This document shows, piece by piece, positions 12,120 to 23,033 of a stretch of 64,000 nucleotides of DNA. Where the stretch lies: NCBI GenBank assembly GCA_963682025.1, contig OY821519.1:131913612-131977611 (forward strand), written 5' to 3'. The translations under genes and the position numbers were made by a program. Within the stretch, counting starts at the first letter, position 1. Each line of letters starts with the position of its first letter. Source of the DNA: Cordilura impudica. Lineage: Eukaryota > Arthropoda > Insecta > Diptera > Scathophagidae. The notes below the pieces were generated by a model, which saw only the letters and a list, made by a program, of their open reading frames with translations, made no database searches and was not told where the DNA came from.

Positions 12120-12990
12120 CAATAATTTACTCGTAGTTCGTCACTATGTATACTTCGGATTTTCATTCATTTTAGAATTTTTTAATCAAGATTTATTAAA
12201 TAAACGACTTGTCTGAAAAAAAATACAAAGTTCTATGTACAGTATATAGTGCAACCACTCGGCCAATTCTGACCAGATTCAAATTTAAATTAGCAGAACA
12301 AAAATGTATTAGTTTCCCATACAATTAAACAAAAAACTTAATTTTTATTACAATTTAATATCGTGTCCCATCTCATGTCCCAAACAATCTATATATTAAT
12401 ATGTGAAGGTAAATTTTTAGTTTCGTTTTTAAGCAATATGCGGGCACGGAGGAGTGTGAAAATTGGCATAGTTATAGTTCATATGGAGGAGAAGCTGAGA
12501 ATGATAAAATTTATGTTTAATATGATCTTGCCCGGGATCAAAAGTTCATTTGACTTGCAAAATGGTTCACTATGCTTACCAGGCGCTTAGTCCCCAAGGA
12601 ACCATTCCTCAAAAAAATTAACTTCCTCCCAAAAAATTTGTATGGGATTGGGGAATTTGTTCATGGTGGAAAAATTCCCTATGTTTACCTTTTTTGGGGG
12701 AACAAATTCATGTTTTATTTCAATTTAAAATTTTGTGATTTTTTAATTTAGAACTTTTTTTATAAGACGCTACAGCAAAAATGCTTCAAAAATAAGCTGC
12801 GAAACCGCCTTAAGTTTTTTTTTAATTTTATTTATTTTGAGAACATCAAATATAGCGGAATCGTTTGCAAATTAAAGGAATCAGAACTTTTAAAAATTGA
12901 ATTACTTTATTTAATAAGTGATCATCATTGAGCAGAGACGTCAAAGAAAAACGTAAAATGAATGCGACGTTTAAAATTGTGCCGCAAGGT
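12120..12990. other. unassigned repeat-like sequence inside the Helitron span
   Basis: No gene is seen. A CAATCTATATATTAATATGTG string at about 12386 resembles a Helitron-type 5' end (A followed by TCTATAT), but no partner end was found. Confidence 0.3.
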
Positions 12991-13012
12991 TGCTTTAAGC
13001 AACTGCTTATAG

Positions 13013-13300
13013 TCGCGTCCGCGTTCGCGCGCCCCTTCCGGGCGTTTGGCAGCTACATCCGTGCTGCCGAGCAGTTGTCGTCAACTTATTTTAATCGCCA
13101 AAATATATGTTTCAGATCATTGCGATATTTTAGCTGAGCTGTGTTCGCGAGCGCGTCGCGTCCACGTCCGCGCGTTTGGCAGCCACACCATTGCCGCCGT
13201 GCAGTTTTTGTCAACCTATTTTAATTGCCAAATTATATTTTTCAGATCATCCGATATTTGAGCGCACCTGTGTTCCGCGAGCGCATCGCGTCGGTAGTCA
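13013..13300. repeat. GC-rich tandem duplication, 128-bp period
   Basis: CGTTTGGCAGCTACA at about 13043 recurs as CGTTTGGCAGCCACA at about 13171, and CGCGAGCGCGTCGCGTC at 13147 recurs as CGCGAGCGCATCGCGTC at 13275. This gives a 128-bp unit present a little over twice. The block has many CG dinucleotides, unlike the AT-rich flanks, and points to a separate origin. Confidence 0.75.
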
Positions 13301-13539
13301 ACCTGTATCTTTCACCCATGAAATAAATCTGCACTAATTTTGGGGTGTTGCAACTCATATAGTAAAGAAGGCAAGACGGGAAAATTTGTAATAGGTTGAT
13401 TTAAAATATTTATTTCATAATGGTGTAAACTCAAGAGTAGTAAGTAAAGAGATTTATGCACAAAATTTTTGGGAAGTCCATTGAAAAATTAAAATATGTT
13501 AACAAACACTAAAAGCGTATATAGAAAATTAAAAAAAGT

Positions 13540-14070
13540 TGGCGTGACCGATAAAAGTATATGACAACCTTGCCTGGGATTTGAGAATAATGTGGAGTAA
13601 ATTCGAGTGAAACCCATAAAAAATTAAAAAAGTAGGCGTGACCGATAAGAAGCATATGGTGACTTTCCCTGTGGTACAGAGATCCATGTGTACCAAATTT
13701 CAGAGAAAACCGTTAACAAATAAAAGTTTGTATAGCGAACAAATATACCAAAAAGCAGAAAATGAATTGTATATAAAAAGTGGGCGTAAAAGTAGGCGTG
13801 GCCGATGAGAAGTATATGGTGACCTTAGCTGGAGTACAGGGATCGTGTGTACCGAATTTCAGAGAAAACCGTTAACAAATAAAAATTTGTATAGTGAACA
13901 AATATAAAAAAACATAAAATTAATTTTACATAAAAAGTGGGCGTAAAAGTAGGCGTGGCCGGTAAAAAGCATATGGCGACCTTTCCTGGGGTATAGAGAT
14001 CATATTACCAAATTTCGGAGAAGTCCGTTGAAAAGTTAAAATTTGTGTAGCGGTCAAACAAACAAACAAA
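13540..14070. repeat. degenerate tandem repeats of the Helitron body
   Basis: Units containing GTAGGCGTGGCCGATAAGAA, then GGTGACCTTTCCTGGGGTA, then CCAAATTTCAGAGAAAACCG recur at about 13545, 13634, 13793 and 13952 with drift in length (90-160 bp). A (CAAA)n run follows just before the TC end at 14100. Confidence 0.7.
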
Positions 14071-14100
14071 CAAACAGAAAATGAATTTTATGTATATAGA

Positions 14101-14288
14101 TAATTCGTTACACCCTGTTAATGCGAATGATTTAAATTATATATCAGACGCTCTGTGTTGAATTGTGAATTGCTAAAATTGATTAACATACCTTTAGGCT
14201 CATTTAAGTATTCATAAAATGACAAAAATTTAATGAAAAAATATTTCCTAGAATTTGCACTCGAATTTCGAGTGCTGGGCTATACTAG
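14101..14288 (+). mobile_element. Helitron-like 3' end
   Basis: Shares GATTAACATACCTTTAGGCTC and CCTAGAATTTGCACTCGAAT with the ends at 23.3 kb and 34.7 kb. The hairpin GCACTCGAATTTCGAGTGC (14257-14275) is followed by 9 nt and CTAG (14285-14288), then T. The 5' part is missing, possibly because the element ending at 14100 inserted into it. Confidence 0.55.
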
Positions 14289-14869
14289 TAATACAAAAAT
14301 CAACTTCAAATACAATACGCACTGATCAGTTCAGAAATTTCTTTCAATTGCTTCAACAAAAAAAATCAAAAATCAACTCTAGCCAGTGACTAAACTCAAT
14401 CACCACTTCTATCCAGTGATGTTACTTCGCCTCTATCTGGCGCAAATTTACACCGTTGCTTCTAACCAGCAATGCAATAACTTCTGACCACAACAATGCG
14501 TATTACATTTTTAATTTACATTTATCAAATATTATCACAAAAATTCAATTATTTAACTCTTCCTCATTATCATCATCAATTTCGATAGGGATATGACCTT
14601 CAGGCATTCGTCTCATACGATCGTGTGTATATTAGGGTTAGTCACTTTTTTTGCGAAGAATGCTCTCGCAGTATGAGGTAGGGCATGGAAAACTATAAAG
14701 AACTGCATGTTTAGTTTTTGGAAATGCTGAAAAAACCTTCCCCGTAAAATGCATTTCCTTTTGCTAGAAACCGATTTTTTTATTTTCAATTTTTTGTGAT
14801 TTCTAGCAAAAGTAAATGCATTTTAAGGTTTTTTTTACCATTTCAAAAAAATAAACATGCCATTTCAAA
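14289..14869. other. AT-rich spacer
   Basis: No gene is seen. It may include the 3' continuation of the LTR-retroelement relic read on the minus strand, with no recognisable motif. Confidence 0.3.
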
Positions 14870-15776
14870 AAAATAAAGGGACTATATTTGGTAACTCGAC
14901 TTTGTGTACAATTTAATGCTAACTGAACATCAGAAAGAGCATCCTGAGGAATGTCAGAATCTATTAAATTAAAATGTATATCCTTAAACGCTGCTGCTTT
15001 ACATGTATAAACAAAATTCATCCTGCTAAAAAATAAGTTGTCTGACGCAATATGCACAGCAATATGAAACAAAATTTTTAATAATCGACTTCAATAATCG
15101 TTACAATTTGCGCTCCTTTGTCCGATTCCTGTCATTGCCACTATATTAAAGATATGTTTTCCATCCCATTTACAACCCACTGATTCTTGAATAAGTGAAA
15201 TTTCAGAACCAGAATTATAAAAAAACAAACTTTCTCACCAGAGTGATTCAATCATCGATTAGGTACATATATCGATAATACACATGTAAGTCCACTCGGC
15301 GGTCTGTTGAAGAAATTCCAGCGCTTTCACCAATTTTTTTGCGAACAATCTTAGGACAGCTTGCATAGTTTCCAGTATCTTGGCAGTTGAAACAGGTCAC
15401 ATTCGACTTTACCGAATTTCTAAAATTATTATTGTTGCTAAAATTTGAATTCTGCTTACTGATGTTCTTGAATGTGCAATGTAATGCCTTATGTCCTGAC
15501 AATTACAGCATTGTGTGCCTGATAATGATGTTGATGCATGGTATCTTTTCGTATCTGGATCACTCATGTGTCATTCTGTGTGACAGCTTTCTTCTTTAAA
15601 AACGACATAGCCTTCAGATCTTGTTGTAGAAGATTTCTCTTAGCAATATCCGCGGTAAAAGTAAGACGATGCAGTCTAGGCTCAAACTGAGAAATATGGG
15701 CTAACAATGTGGATATCATTATCTGCAGGGTTGACATGTTATCATAATTGCAGCATATACGGATAAGCACTCGCCG
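14870..15776 (-). pseudogene. LTR-retrotransposon gag-protease relic
   Basis: On the minus strand, fragments in several frames give a gag-like helical segment (NMSTLQIMISTLLAHISQF, near 15720), then CCHC-like zinc knuckles (CFNCQDTGNYASCPK near 15380 and a decayed one near 15500), then YNSGSEISLIQES near 15220. The last resembles a retroviral-type aspartic protease active site (DSGS/DTGS) with the Asp changed to Asn. The order knuckle then protease is that of Gypsy/Pao/Copia gag-pol. No LTRs were identified. The Transib element at 15777 interrupts the gag side, and remnants may continue after 21063. Confidence 0.5.
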
Positions 15777-17830
15777 CACTGTGGCTGAAATTTTGATTTC
15801 ATTGGCCAAAAGTCTAATTTTTTTTGTCACCGGTTTTTAAAATTTTAACGCCTTTTTGTAGCTAATATATCCAGATTAAGGTAGCCAAAAAATTAGGTTA
15901 AACTATTGCTAATTGTGGGCGTGGCATGCTGTCAAACTCAACTGTTTTTTTAATTTCAGAAAAAGGTGATATTTTTTTGTTTTTTTTATCAAAAATAAAT
16001 GGTTGCTACTCGCAAGCTATCATCGATAATGAGCTGCGGTCTTTTTAATAATGTTGGTAGGATTATAGTCTTTAGTTGTTGTAAGTGGTCACGGCTCTAC
16101 CGTTTAATATTAGGGGCGTTATGAAATATTTATGAAACTACTACATTTTTCTCAAATTTCAACTTTAGTGGAATAGAACTTCTAGGGAACAAAAGGTAAA
16201 CGTATACCACCCGGAGAAAGGTAAAAGTGTCATCTTTAACACTATATATACTTTTGCACCCGTGACGACCCGTGGGTAGAACACTTTTTTAATTTTAATG
16301 AAATTACTGTAAAAAAATTCAAATTACGATAATTTAAACAACCCTATAAGTACACGTATACAATGGTGTATCAAAATTTGTGCTTTAGGTATTTTATAGC
16401 TCATAATAGTCATTATTTGTTCTATTACCATAATATATTTGTAAGTAAGAATGTCAATACACAGAGGATGTAATTCTTTAGTAACCTGGTTTTTTTATTA
16501 TCATACCTTTTTTGTACCTTTTTATTTTACCTAACAATGCACTAATGCAAGTAGTAAAGAAAACATACACAGGTTATTCTATTGTACAGTGGGTTTTTTA
16601 TATATTCTTTTACGTAGTAATGCACTAATGCCATTTTCTTATCTTTTTATTTTACCTAGAAACATAGTATGATGGCTTATGAGAAGGCTTATAAGAAAGC
16701 GACATTTGAATACAAATTCAATTGCTCTAATATATTTCAGCAATAACAGTTGCAAATAAAAATATTCAGAAAAATATGGAGAGCTTCAGTTATAAAGAAC
16801 TGGCCGAAGTGTATTTTAGAAACAAAAACCAGGAAGATGTTCTTAGTTACGTTAAAATAAATTTAAACTTAAATTCGTGTAGCACCGAAATACAAGAGCA
16901 ATTATCTAATTTCGTCAAAGCACTAAAAAAACGCTACAAAAAAGTTAGCTACAGTAAACAAAATTTTTATATAAAAAGTGCAAACTGGTTAGAAGGCCAA
17001 CTTTCTGTCGCTGCAGAAACAGCAAAGCAAGATAAGGCTGGAAGACCACGCGCATCATTGGAGAACTGCAGCGATAGATCTAAGAGGCGGAAACTTAAAG
17101 ATGTTAACGATGAAATTGGATGTATAATTATAAAAGAATCTTTCCTACAACAGTTATGATCACAGCAGCAATTACCAAAAGTGGATATCATTGAAAAAGT
17201 TGTTAAAGCTAGTCCAGTGAGAACAAAACGGATTCATAAAAGTATACGAACTCCGAGCGATGCAAAACAGTTCACAAATGAGGAGGCTTTAGCATTATTT
17301 CTGGATTTGAAATTAACAAAACAGCAATATATTCATTCAGCTCAGATTGCGTGCGATTGAAAAAGGCTCAAATATATATCCAGCATATCATCACATAACC
17401 GCTGCTAAAATGGACTGTTTGCCATCAAAGGACACTACAATCTCTACTTGATCACACAGCCGAACGCTTGCTTCAATCAATAAAAGGATTGATTTTACAA
17501 TTTTTTTTTTTTGAGTGTAAAAATTTTTTGAGTGTAATATTAAAAAAAATCCCATTTTTTACAAAAAAATGTTTATAATTATTATTAAAATCCAAAAATT
17601 AAATTTTTTAATAAATAAAAAATAAACACATATTTCAATCTAAAAGTTAAAAAAAAAAAAGTTCAACTTTGACCTAGAATTCCTTAAAGTCCTCAATCAA
17701 TTTTAATGTAATTTAAACTGAGTCAAGCTGAACTAAATATCTATCCATTAAAAAAAAATTACTTAAATATTTTGATCGGTTCAAAAGTTACGGAATTTTG
17801 GCCAATGAAAAACGATTTTCAGCCACTGTG
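15777..17830 (+). mobile_element. Transib-family DNA transposon, internally deleted
   Basis: The left terminus CACTGTGGCTGAAA (15777) and the right terminus, whose reverse complement is CACAGTGGCTGAAA (ending 17830), are imperfect inverted repeats of about 34 bp. Both ends continue to CATTGGCCAAAA. The element is flanked by identical 5-bp duplications CGCCG (15772-15776 and 17831-17835). Five-bp GC-rich duplications and CACWRTG ends are Transib hallmarks. It encodes only a decayed N-terminal transposase portion (16776-17480). It is 2054 bp long and the catalytic region is deleted. Confidence 0.85.
16776..17480 (+). pseudogene. Transib transposase N-terminal relic
   Basis: ATG at 16776 opens 127 codons to a stop at 17157. 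The same frame then continues through VVKASPVRTKRIHKSI and TNEEALALFLDLKLTKQQY before further stops. The segments GRPRASLENCSDRSKRRKL and EEALALFLDLK parallel GRPKKSIEECSIFTRKRKL and EEALALFMDLQ in the transposase at 18797. It is therefore a diverged relative covering roughly the first 230 residues. The last readable pieces (PAYHHITAAKM, then TAERLLQSI) match the region just before the DDE core. No catalytic residue remains. Confidence 0.8.
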
Positions 17831-17853
17831 CGCCGTCCTTATGTCGCACAGTG
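17823..17853. other. two Transib ends facing each other, 16 bp apart
   Basis: CCACTGTG (17823-17830), the right end of the first element, and CACAGTGG (17847-17854), the left end of the second, form an inverted pair around a 16-bp spacer. The spacer contains the CGCCG duplication and TGTCG. Two heptamers point at each other, superficially like a V(D)J signal joint with extra bases. Confidence 0.85.
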
Positions 17854-17885
17854 GCGCCCGTAGAGCAAACGAGGTTGCAAAAATC
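17847..17885 (+). repeat. left terminus resembling a 23-RSS
   Basis: The heptamer CACAGTG (17847-17853) equals the vertebrate recombination-signal consensus. It is followed by exactly 23 bp and then GCAAAAATC (17877-17885), which matches the consensus nonamer ACAAAAACC at 7 of 9 positions. A 23-bp-spacer resemblance is known for Transib ends. Confidence 0.85.
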
Positions 17886-18796
17886 AAAATTTTCATGTGC
17901 GCCGACGAAGTTTTGAATAAACCCATGTTATAGGAAACTTTTCAACGATTTCAAATATGCTACTCTTAATAATATCACATTTTTAGTTTAGAAGATATAA
18001 CCGTTCAAAGTTGACCGACTTTCGGTTAGTCAATTTGTTGCGATTTCAGGTGTAATATCACGAAAAATAGATAACGAATCGCCATAATTTTTGTTTGTAT
18101 TGATTGATGTATTTATTAAATGTATAATGATAAAAAAAAATTAACTGTTTGCTTTGTGTTTCTTCTGGTAAATCACTATTTAAAAACTATCCGTTTTTTC
18201 ACTATTTTTCAACTTTGCCGGAAAATAAAAAAATCTATATTTTTCTATATTTGCCATATTTGCAAAACATGTTCTTTGATTATTTCTTTACATAATTCAA
18301 AAGGTTTTATTTGCCCGTACGTGCCCGTTTGGCTTCTAGAGGTAAAAAAGGTTAAAAAGACATGGTTGCAGAAATTGTATGGCGTGCATCCCTTACATGT
18401 TTTGACTGACAGAGTTTGATCTAATAGTTTGAAAATTGCATTTTAAGTCGGTTGTCTACCTGTGAGCCTCTGCCAAAGTCTACTCCCAATATTCTGTTAC
18501 AGACACAGGATGCACAAAACACTATTCATTTAAATTCGCAGGTACGCACCTCACTTAAAAATTACTTTGGAGTACAAATGGTCAAGAACAATATTGACTT
18601 ATGGTCCCTCCAGGTAGGCACACATCTTATTTAGACACGAGCATAATATCAAAATTGCATTATTCAGCCTAAATCCATATGTATGCAGGGAACAGGTAAA
18701 TTTTTAAGCATGGTAGCATAAGCCTATATATTGCAAAATAAGCATAATGCCTGGATTAGTCTACGACTGAAAGTTGGCGCAACAAATACTGAAACC

Positions 18797-20787
18797 ATGG
18801 CGTTAAACAATTTACAATTATTTGAACTGTTTAGAAGGTCAACCACACCAAAGTTTTTCATGGAAGATGATTTAGAAGAACTTGATAGCTTATACGGAAA
18901 TATTGAGAGAAGCGAAATTATAAAAAATAATTTTTATCTGATATATGCAAATATTAAGGCAAAATGGGTGAAATCTAATCGAACCATTCAGAACTTCAAC
19001 TCCAAATACGAGGACTGGCTTAATGAAGGCACCATCCTGGATATATTGGCAGTAGATAAACCCACCACATCAACCAGAGGAGCAAAAGGAAGGCCAAAAA
19101 AAAGTATTGAGGAGTGTTCAATTTTCACAAGAAAGAGGAAACTTGCCGATGCCACCAATGACTTGACCACGAAGCATTTATCGGACGCGCTGTCTATTAA
19201 ATATACAAAGGATAGTGAAAGAGTTAGGTCGCAGATTACAAAATCTGTTGCTGATGCAAGCCCACTGCGGCTAAAAAGGATTAAGGAAAGCACTCCCATG
19301 CCCACAAACGCACACATTAAAAAGTATGGTTCCGAAGAAGCCTTGGCCTTGTTTATGGACTTACAAGTTTCCAAAGAAAAATATGAGATACTACGGGCAT
19401 CCTTGATGCGACACGGGGCTGACGTTTTACCAGGATACAAGCATATTACGCAAGCCAAAATAAATTCACGACCACTGCATACGGAGTTTACGGAAGTCTC
19501 TGTGAAAGCCAATCTGCAGGATCTCATGGGCCATATAGCAAAACGGTTGTTGGAGAGTCTTCCTGAAAATGAGGTGAAAATTCTTCCTGAGAAACTGACA
19601 TTGATCAGCAAATGGGGCTGCGATGGATCAGCCGGACAAAGCGTTTATAAGCAAAGGATATCTTCCGATGACGCTACAATATCGGGCGGAAATATGTTTA
19701 TGGCATCTGTTGTTCCTTTGCGGCTAAAATCTGATGTTTCCCTACACTGGAAAAATCCACGTCCGTCATCAGTGCATTATTGCCGACAAATAATGTTTCA
19801 GTTTGCAAGGGAATCGGCAGAGCTCATAAGGACCACGGTGAAGGACATTGAAGAACAAATTAGCAAGATTAAGCCTACAAAGCTGCAAATTGGAGAAGGA
19901 AAATATATTGAATGCAATTACGAGTTCCACCTGACCATGGTTGACGGAAAAGTCGTAAACGAACTGACAGGAACAACCTCAACATTGTCATGCCCGATTT
20001 GCAAAAAGAGTCAGAAGAATTTTGGTAATTTAAACGATTCTACAAACGAGGAGAATTACGAATATGGAATGTCACCATTGCACGCAAGGATAAGGTGTAT
20101 GGAGTTCTTGCTAAAACTGGCGTATACCCTACCACAAGAGGAGGAAAACTTCGATGAAAATACATCAATAAAGGATAAGGAAAAGATCAGAAAGAAGCAA
20201 ATACAGGATGCTTTTTTTAAACAAGTTGGACTAAAAGTAGACTGTCCCAAGCACGGATACGGTAACTCAAACGATGGAAACACTTCTAAAAGATTTTTTG
20301 AAAATGATGAGGCAGTAACTAGAATCACTGGAATTGATAATCAAATCGTGAAAAGATTGGGAACGATCTTGCATGTTTTAAACTGCAAAGAAAATATCAA
20401 TTCTACAAAATATCGAAAACTGCATCTCTTTTAGCAGAAATGTATCCACAGAAGAAGTTGACCCCGACCGTCCATAAAATATTGGCGCATGGCAAAGATA
20501 TAATTGAGTACCAGTCTTTGCCAATTGGAGAGCTTTCTGAAGAAGCACAGGAGTCTCTTAACAAATTTTATAAAAAATATAGATTGCAGAACACATTCAA
20601 AGCATCAAGGGTAAGGCAAAATGAGCACCTCTTCAACATGTTGGCAGCATCTTCCGATCCACTTATTTCTTCCCTGCGGCATGTGAAGTCACGAATAGAG
20701 TTAGAAAATAATTATAGTTTAGAAATGCTTAGTCTTTTAGATATACCTTCTCTTACGAATTGTGATGAATATTTTACAGAAAATTAA
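18797..20787 (+). pseudogene. Transib (RAG1-like) transposase, one frameshift
   Basis: The enzyme would cut and paste the element. ATG at 18797 has a strong context (AAACCATGG); an upstream TTG-opened extension is unlikely. Reading runs to a stop at 20432, and a second frame (from at least 20416) runs to 20787. One missing base near 20410-20416 explains the break. Full length would be about 660 residues. Features by similarity to RAG1: D276 in KWGCDGSAGQS (first Asp, RAG1 D600), D383 in TMVDGKVVNEL (D708), C399/C402 in CPIC and His/His in HKILAH (the RAG1 zinc site), then the Glu in SEEAQESLNK (E962; RAG1 has SEGNESGNK). All acidic catalytic residues and zinc ligands are present. The N-terminal part (GRPKKSIEECS, KRK) probably binds DNA. 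Decay is slight, so the copy is young. Confidence 0.88.
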
Positions 20788-21024
20788 AAAAATAAATTTA
20801 AAAAAGAAGTTAAAGAAGAAAAAAATAAAACAATCTAAAAATGTAAAAATAATTTTTTTTAGTTACCATAAAATTGATTTTTCTACAAATTTTAACTTTG
20901 ATAACCCATAAGTGGGCCCCTACAAAGCGTAGCACCCTTTCCAAACGCTCATTTCATAGGCTGAACAGTTATCTATCATATGCTGTTTAAACTGTTCAAT
21001 TATGTTATTCGGTTCAAAAGATAT

Positions 21025-21062
21025 GATTTTTGCAACGAAAAAACTCAAATGGCGCCACTGTG
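21025..21062 (-). repeat. right terminus resembling an RSS, 22-bp spacer
   Basis: On the minus strand: CACAGTG (21062-21056), 22 bp, then GCAAAAATC (21033-21025). The nonamer-like block is identical to that of the left end, and the spacer is one base shorter. Confidence 0.85.
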
Positions 21063-22208
21063 CGACGCTAGAAGATGGTTTTATTGCTTCCACAAGAGCT
21101 AAAAAGCTGCAATTTTGTTGTACAAACTAAAGGCCCCATTTCTCCTCGCTTGAAGATTGTAGGGAATCATGAGTCAATCTCACTTCTGATGTCGGGTTTT
21201 CATTAATTTTAGAATGTTTTAATCAAGATTTGTTAAACAAAACAATTTAAAATAATTTATTTTCCTTTCAAATTTATTTGAAATTAAAAACGAGGCCGTC
21301 TCGACTTGCTGCTACTGGTGGTCTCTTTGACTTTGGAATCGTTTCTGTTCTTGTTTTTTTTTTTAAATTCAGTAGTGCCAACTTTGGCATAAGTGTCCCT
21401 GCTTGCCGTTTTACATTACGAACATAATCGGTACTCCGACATATATATAATTTATTAAATGAACTATCATGAAAAAGAATTCAAAATACTACTTATTTAA
21501 ATAAAAAAAAATATTAAAAAATTAAATAAAACATTGCAAGCATTTATTTTGTTTTCAAAAAATGTGTATTTTTAAAATTTTTGTTAAGAATAAATCTTTA
21601 GCAAGTGCCTTAAAAATACGCAAAAAAAAATAAATATCCGTAAAAAGTTTTTTTTTTTATTTAATATTTCGAATGACGTGTGCTGTTGAGTTTTCAAACA
21701 TTTGTTTTCTTTAAATTTTGATTATTTTGATTATTTATCTTTACTTAATGACATTTGTTGTAGGATTTTTCATACAATAAAATTGTTGGAATATATCAAA
21801 CTAGCAGTATACGCGCTACGTTGTTAGCGCAATTAGTTTATTACATATTTAAACCATAATAAGTTTTTAAAAAAAATGAGAAATATAGTGTGAGCGACAA
21901 TACGATGGAAACTTTTAACAGAATATATTTTTTAAAAGCTCTTATTAATTTAAACATGTGTATGATTTATTTTTTTAATTTAGAAGAAATATTAATATAA
22001 AATCAGAAAGCAATAACAAAATTAAAAGTATTAGTTTTTATGCTATACTATACAATAACACTGATGATGGTCATGGTCACAAAATGATGGTTGTGGTCTT
22101 GGGAATGGATGATTCTTGTATAAGGTAAAACCCTCAAAGCGTTTGGTCCTGTGTGGGTACAGGCAAATTTTAGGGCCGTTTAAAGTTTTAATTTTTCGCC
22201 AACACTAT
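21063..22208. other. AT-rich region, possible LTR-retroelement remnant
   Basis: Sequence after the Transib end would continue the retroelement relic of 14870-15776 if both Transib copies were removed. No clear motif remains. A short stretch near 21185-21240 (TTTTCATTAATTTTAGAATG) recurs near 12160. No gene is called. Confidence 0.3.
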
Positions 22209-22639
22209 TCAACAATAGTATTCTAATTCAAGTTCATGTGATTTTTTAACAAGATCAATGCTAGTCCGACGATATTTTTCTGATATCAGTGGTTTCTTCA
22301 CGGGACGATAACAACCAAGATCAACTTCAAATGATCTTCGGGAAACAGTTCGAGCACATAGTTTTAGTTTCAGATTGTTAATGACGTCTTTAGGTAACAT
22401 TTTTTGACATATTTTAAACTCTCTTGCTATTAAATTATCCTGTCTTTTACCCATTTTATGGGGCCTGCACCTAAATGATGAGTAGTCAGCGTACCTTTTT
22501 CACGATATTTCTTGATAATTTTTGAAATTATGGATTTATTCATGGAATATTTCTCACACATTTTCTTTTGCTTACGACCAGCAATAAAATCATCTATTAT
22601 TCTGGTTTTTAACTCTTCACAAAACTTTATTCTTGCCAT
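22209..22639 (-). pseudogene. Tc1-like transposase relic (N-terminal DNA-binding half)
   Basis: From the ATG at 22639 on the minus strand the frame reads through a helix-turn-helix (RKQKKMCEKYSMNKSIISKI) and a GTLTTHHLGAG linker. After a frameshift near 22440 a second helix-turn-helix follows (LKLCARTVSRRSFEVDLGCY, then RPVKKPLISEKYRRTS). Two such domains in tandem are the paired-like DNA-binding half of Tc1 transposases. The catalytic half is absent downstream (22208 toward 21900). Confidence 0.7.
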
Positions 22640-23033
22640 TATTTGATAATAATTGAAAGAAAACGTTAGAAACTATAAATATTTATATAACGGTTAAGAT
22701 TTTTAAAATTTTCTTTCACACCTTCTTCTATTTTTTATTGCTGTAATCAACTCTGGTAAAGAAGTTTAAAAGTTTCCATTGTTTTCGCATCACTAAAAAA
22801 TCTTTTTTTTTTCGTTCAACTATTTCTTTTTATTTATAATTTTTTTTTGTAACGAAAGAGTGATTTCGCCAAACAAAAAAATAATTTTAGGACTAGAAAA
22901 TAAGATTTATTTGTAATAATAAATGTTAAATTAATATAAAAACAATGATATTAAATTAATATAATATTGACAATATAAGTTACTAATCATGGATATCCAT
23001 AAGCAAATTATCTAGAAAAGACTGTATTATTTT
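22640..23033. other. AT-rich spacer
   Basis: Nothing recognised. Confidence 0.3.

Larger units (their letters stand above)
8683..14100 (-). mobile_element. Helitron-like element split by later insertions
   Basis: Read on the minus strand, the 5' end at 14100 starts TCTATATACATAAAATTC, preceded by A. The 3' end at 8683 finishes with a hairpin (stem GGCAAA/TTTGCC), then GGGTCAG and CTAG, followed by T. TC...CTAG ends, a 3' hairpin and insertion between A and T are Helitron hallmarks. No Rep/helicase frame is visible, so the original element was probably non-autonomous. The 5.4-kb span includes a hAT relic, a Tc1 relic, a SINE and a GC-rich duplication, which I infer to be later insertions. The internal GGCGTGGCCGAT-type repeats at 13540-14070 belong to its own body. 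Confidence 0.55.
17847..21062 (+). mobile_element. Transib-family DNA transposon, near-complete (3216 bp)
   Basis: The ends are CACAGTGGCGCC (17847) and its exact reverse complement (ending 21062). Each is followed inward by GTTGCAAAAATCA at almost the same distance. The interior holds one full-length transposase frame with a single frameshift. The flanking pentamers TGTCG (left) and CGACG (right) agree at only 3 of 5 positions, so the target duplication is imperfect or mutated. On both sides the base string just outside reads GTCG toward the element, so the repeat could instead be 16 bp. Transib is the family from which RAG1 is thought to derive. Confidence 0.88.

Noticed and set aside
18731..18796. 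Longer N-terminus for the Transib transposase
   Set aside because: It would start at TTG. The ATG at 18797 has a strong context and fits the family start better.
18988..19611. 207-codon ORF on the minus strand
   Set aside because: It lies antisense to the Transib transposase, whose motifs clearly define the other strand as coding.
21290..21440. Minus-strand reading with a Lys/Ser-rich stretch (TTSSSKSRRPRF)
   Set aside because: Short, has an internal stop, no start, no splice signals and no recognisable family.
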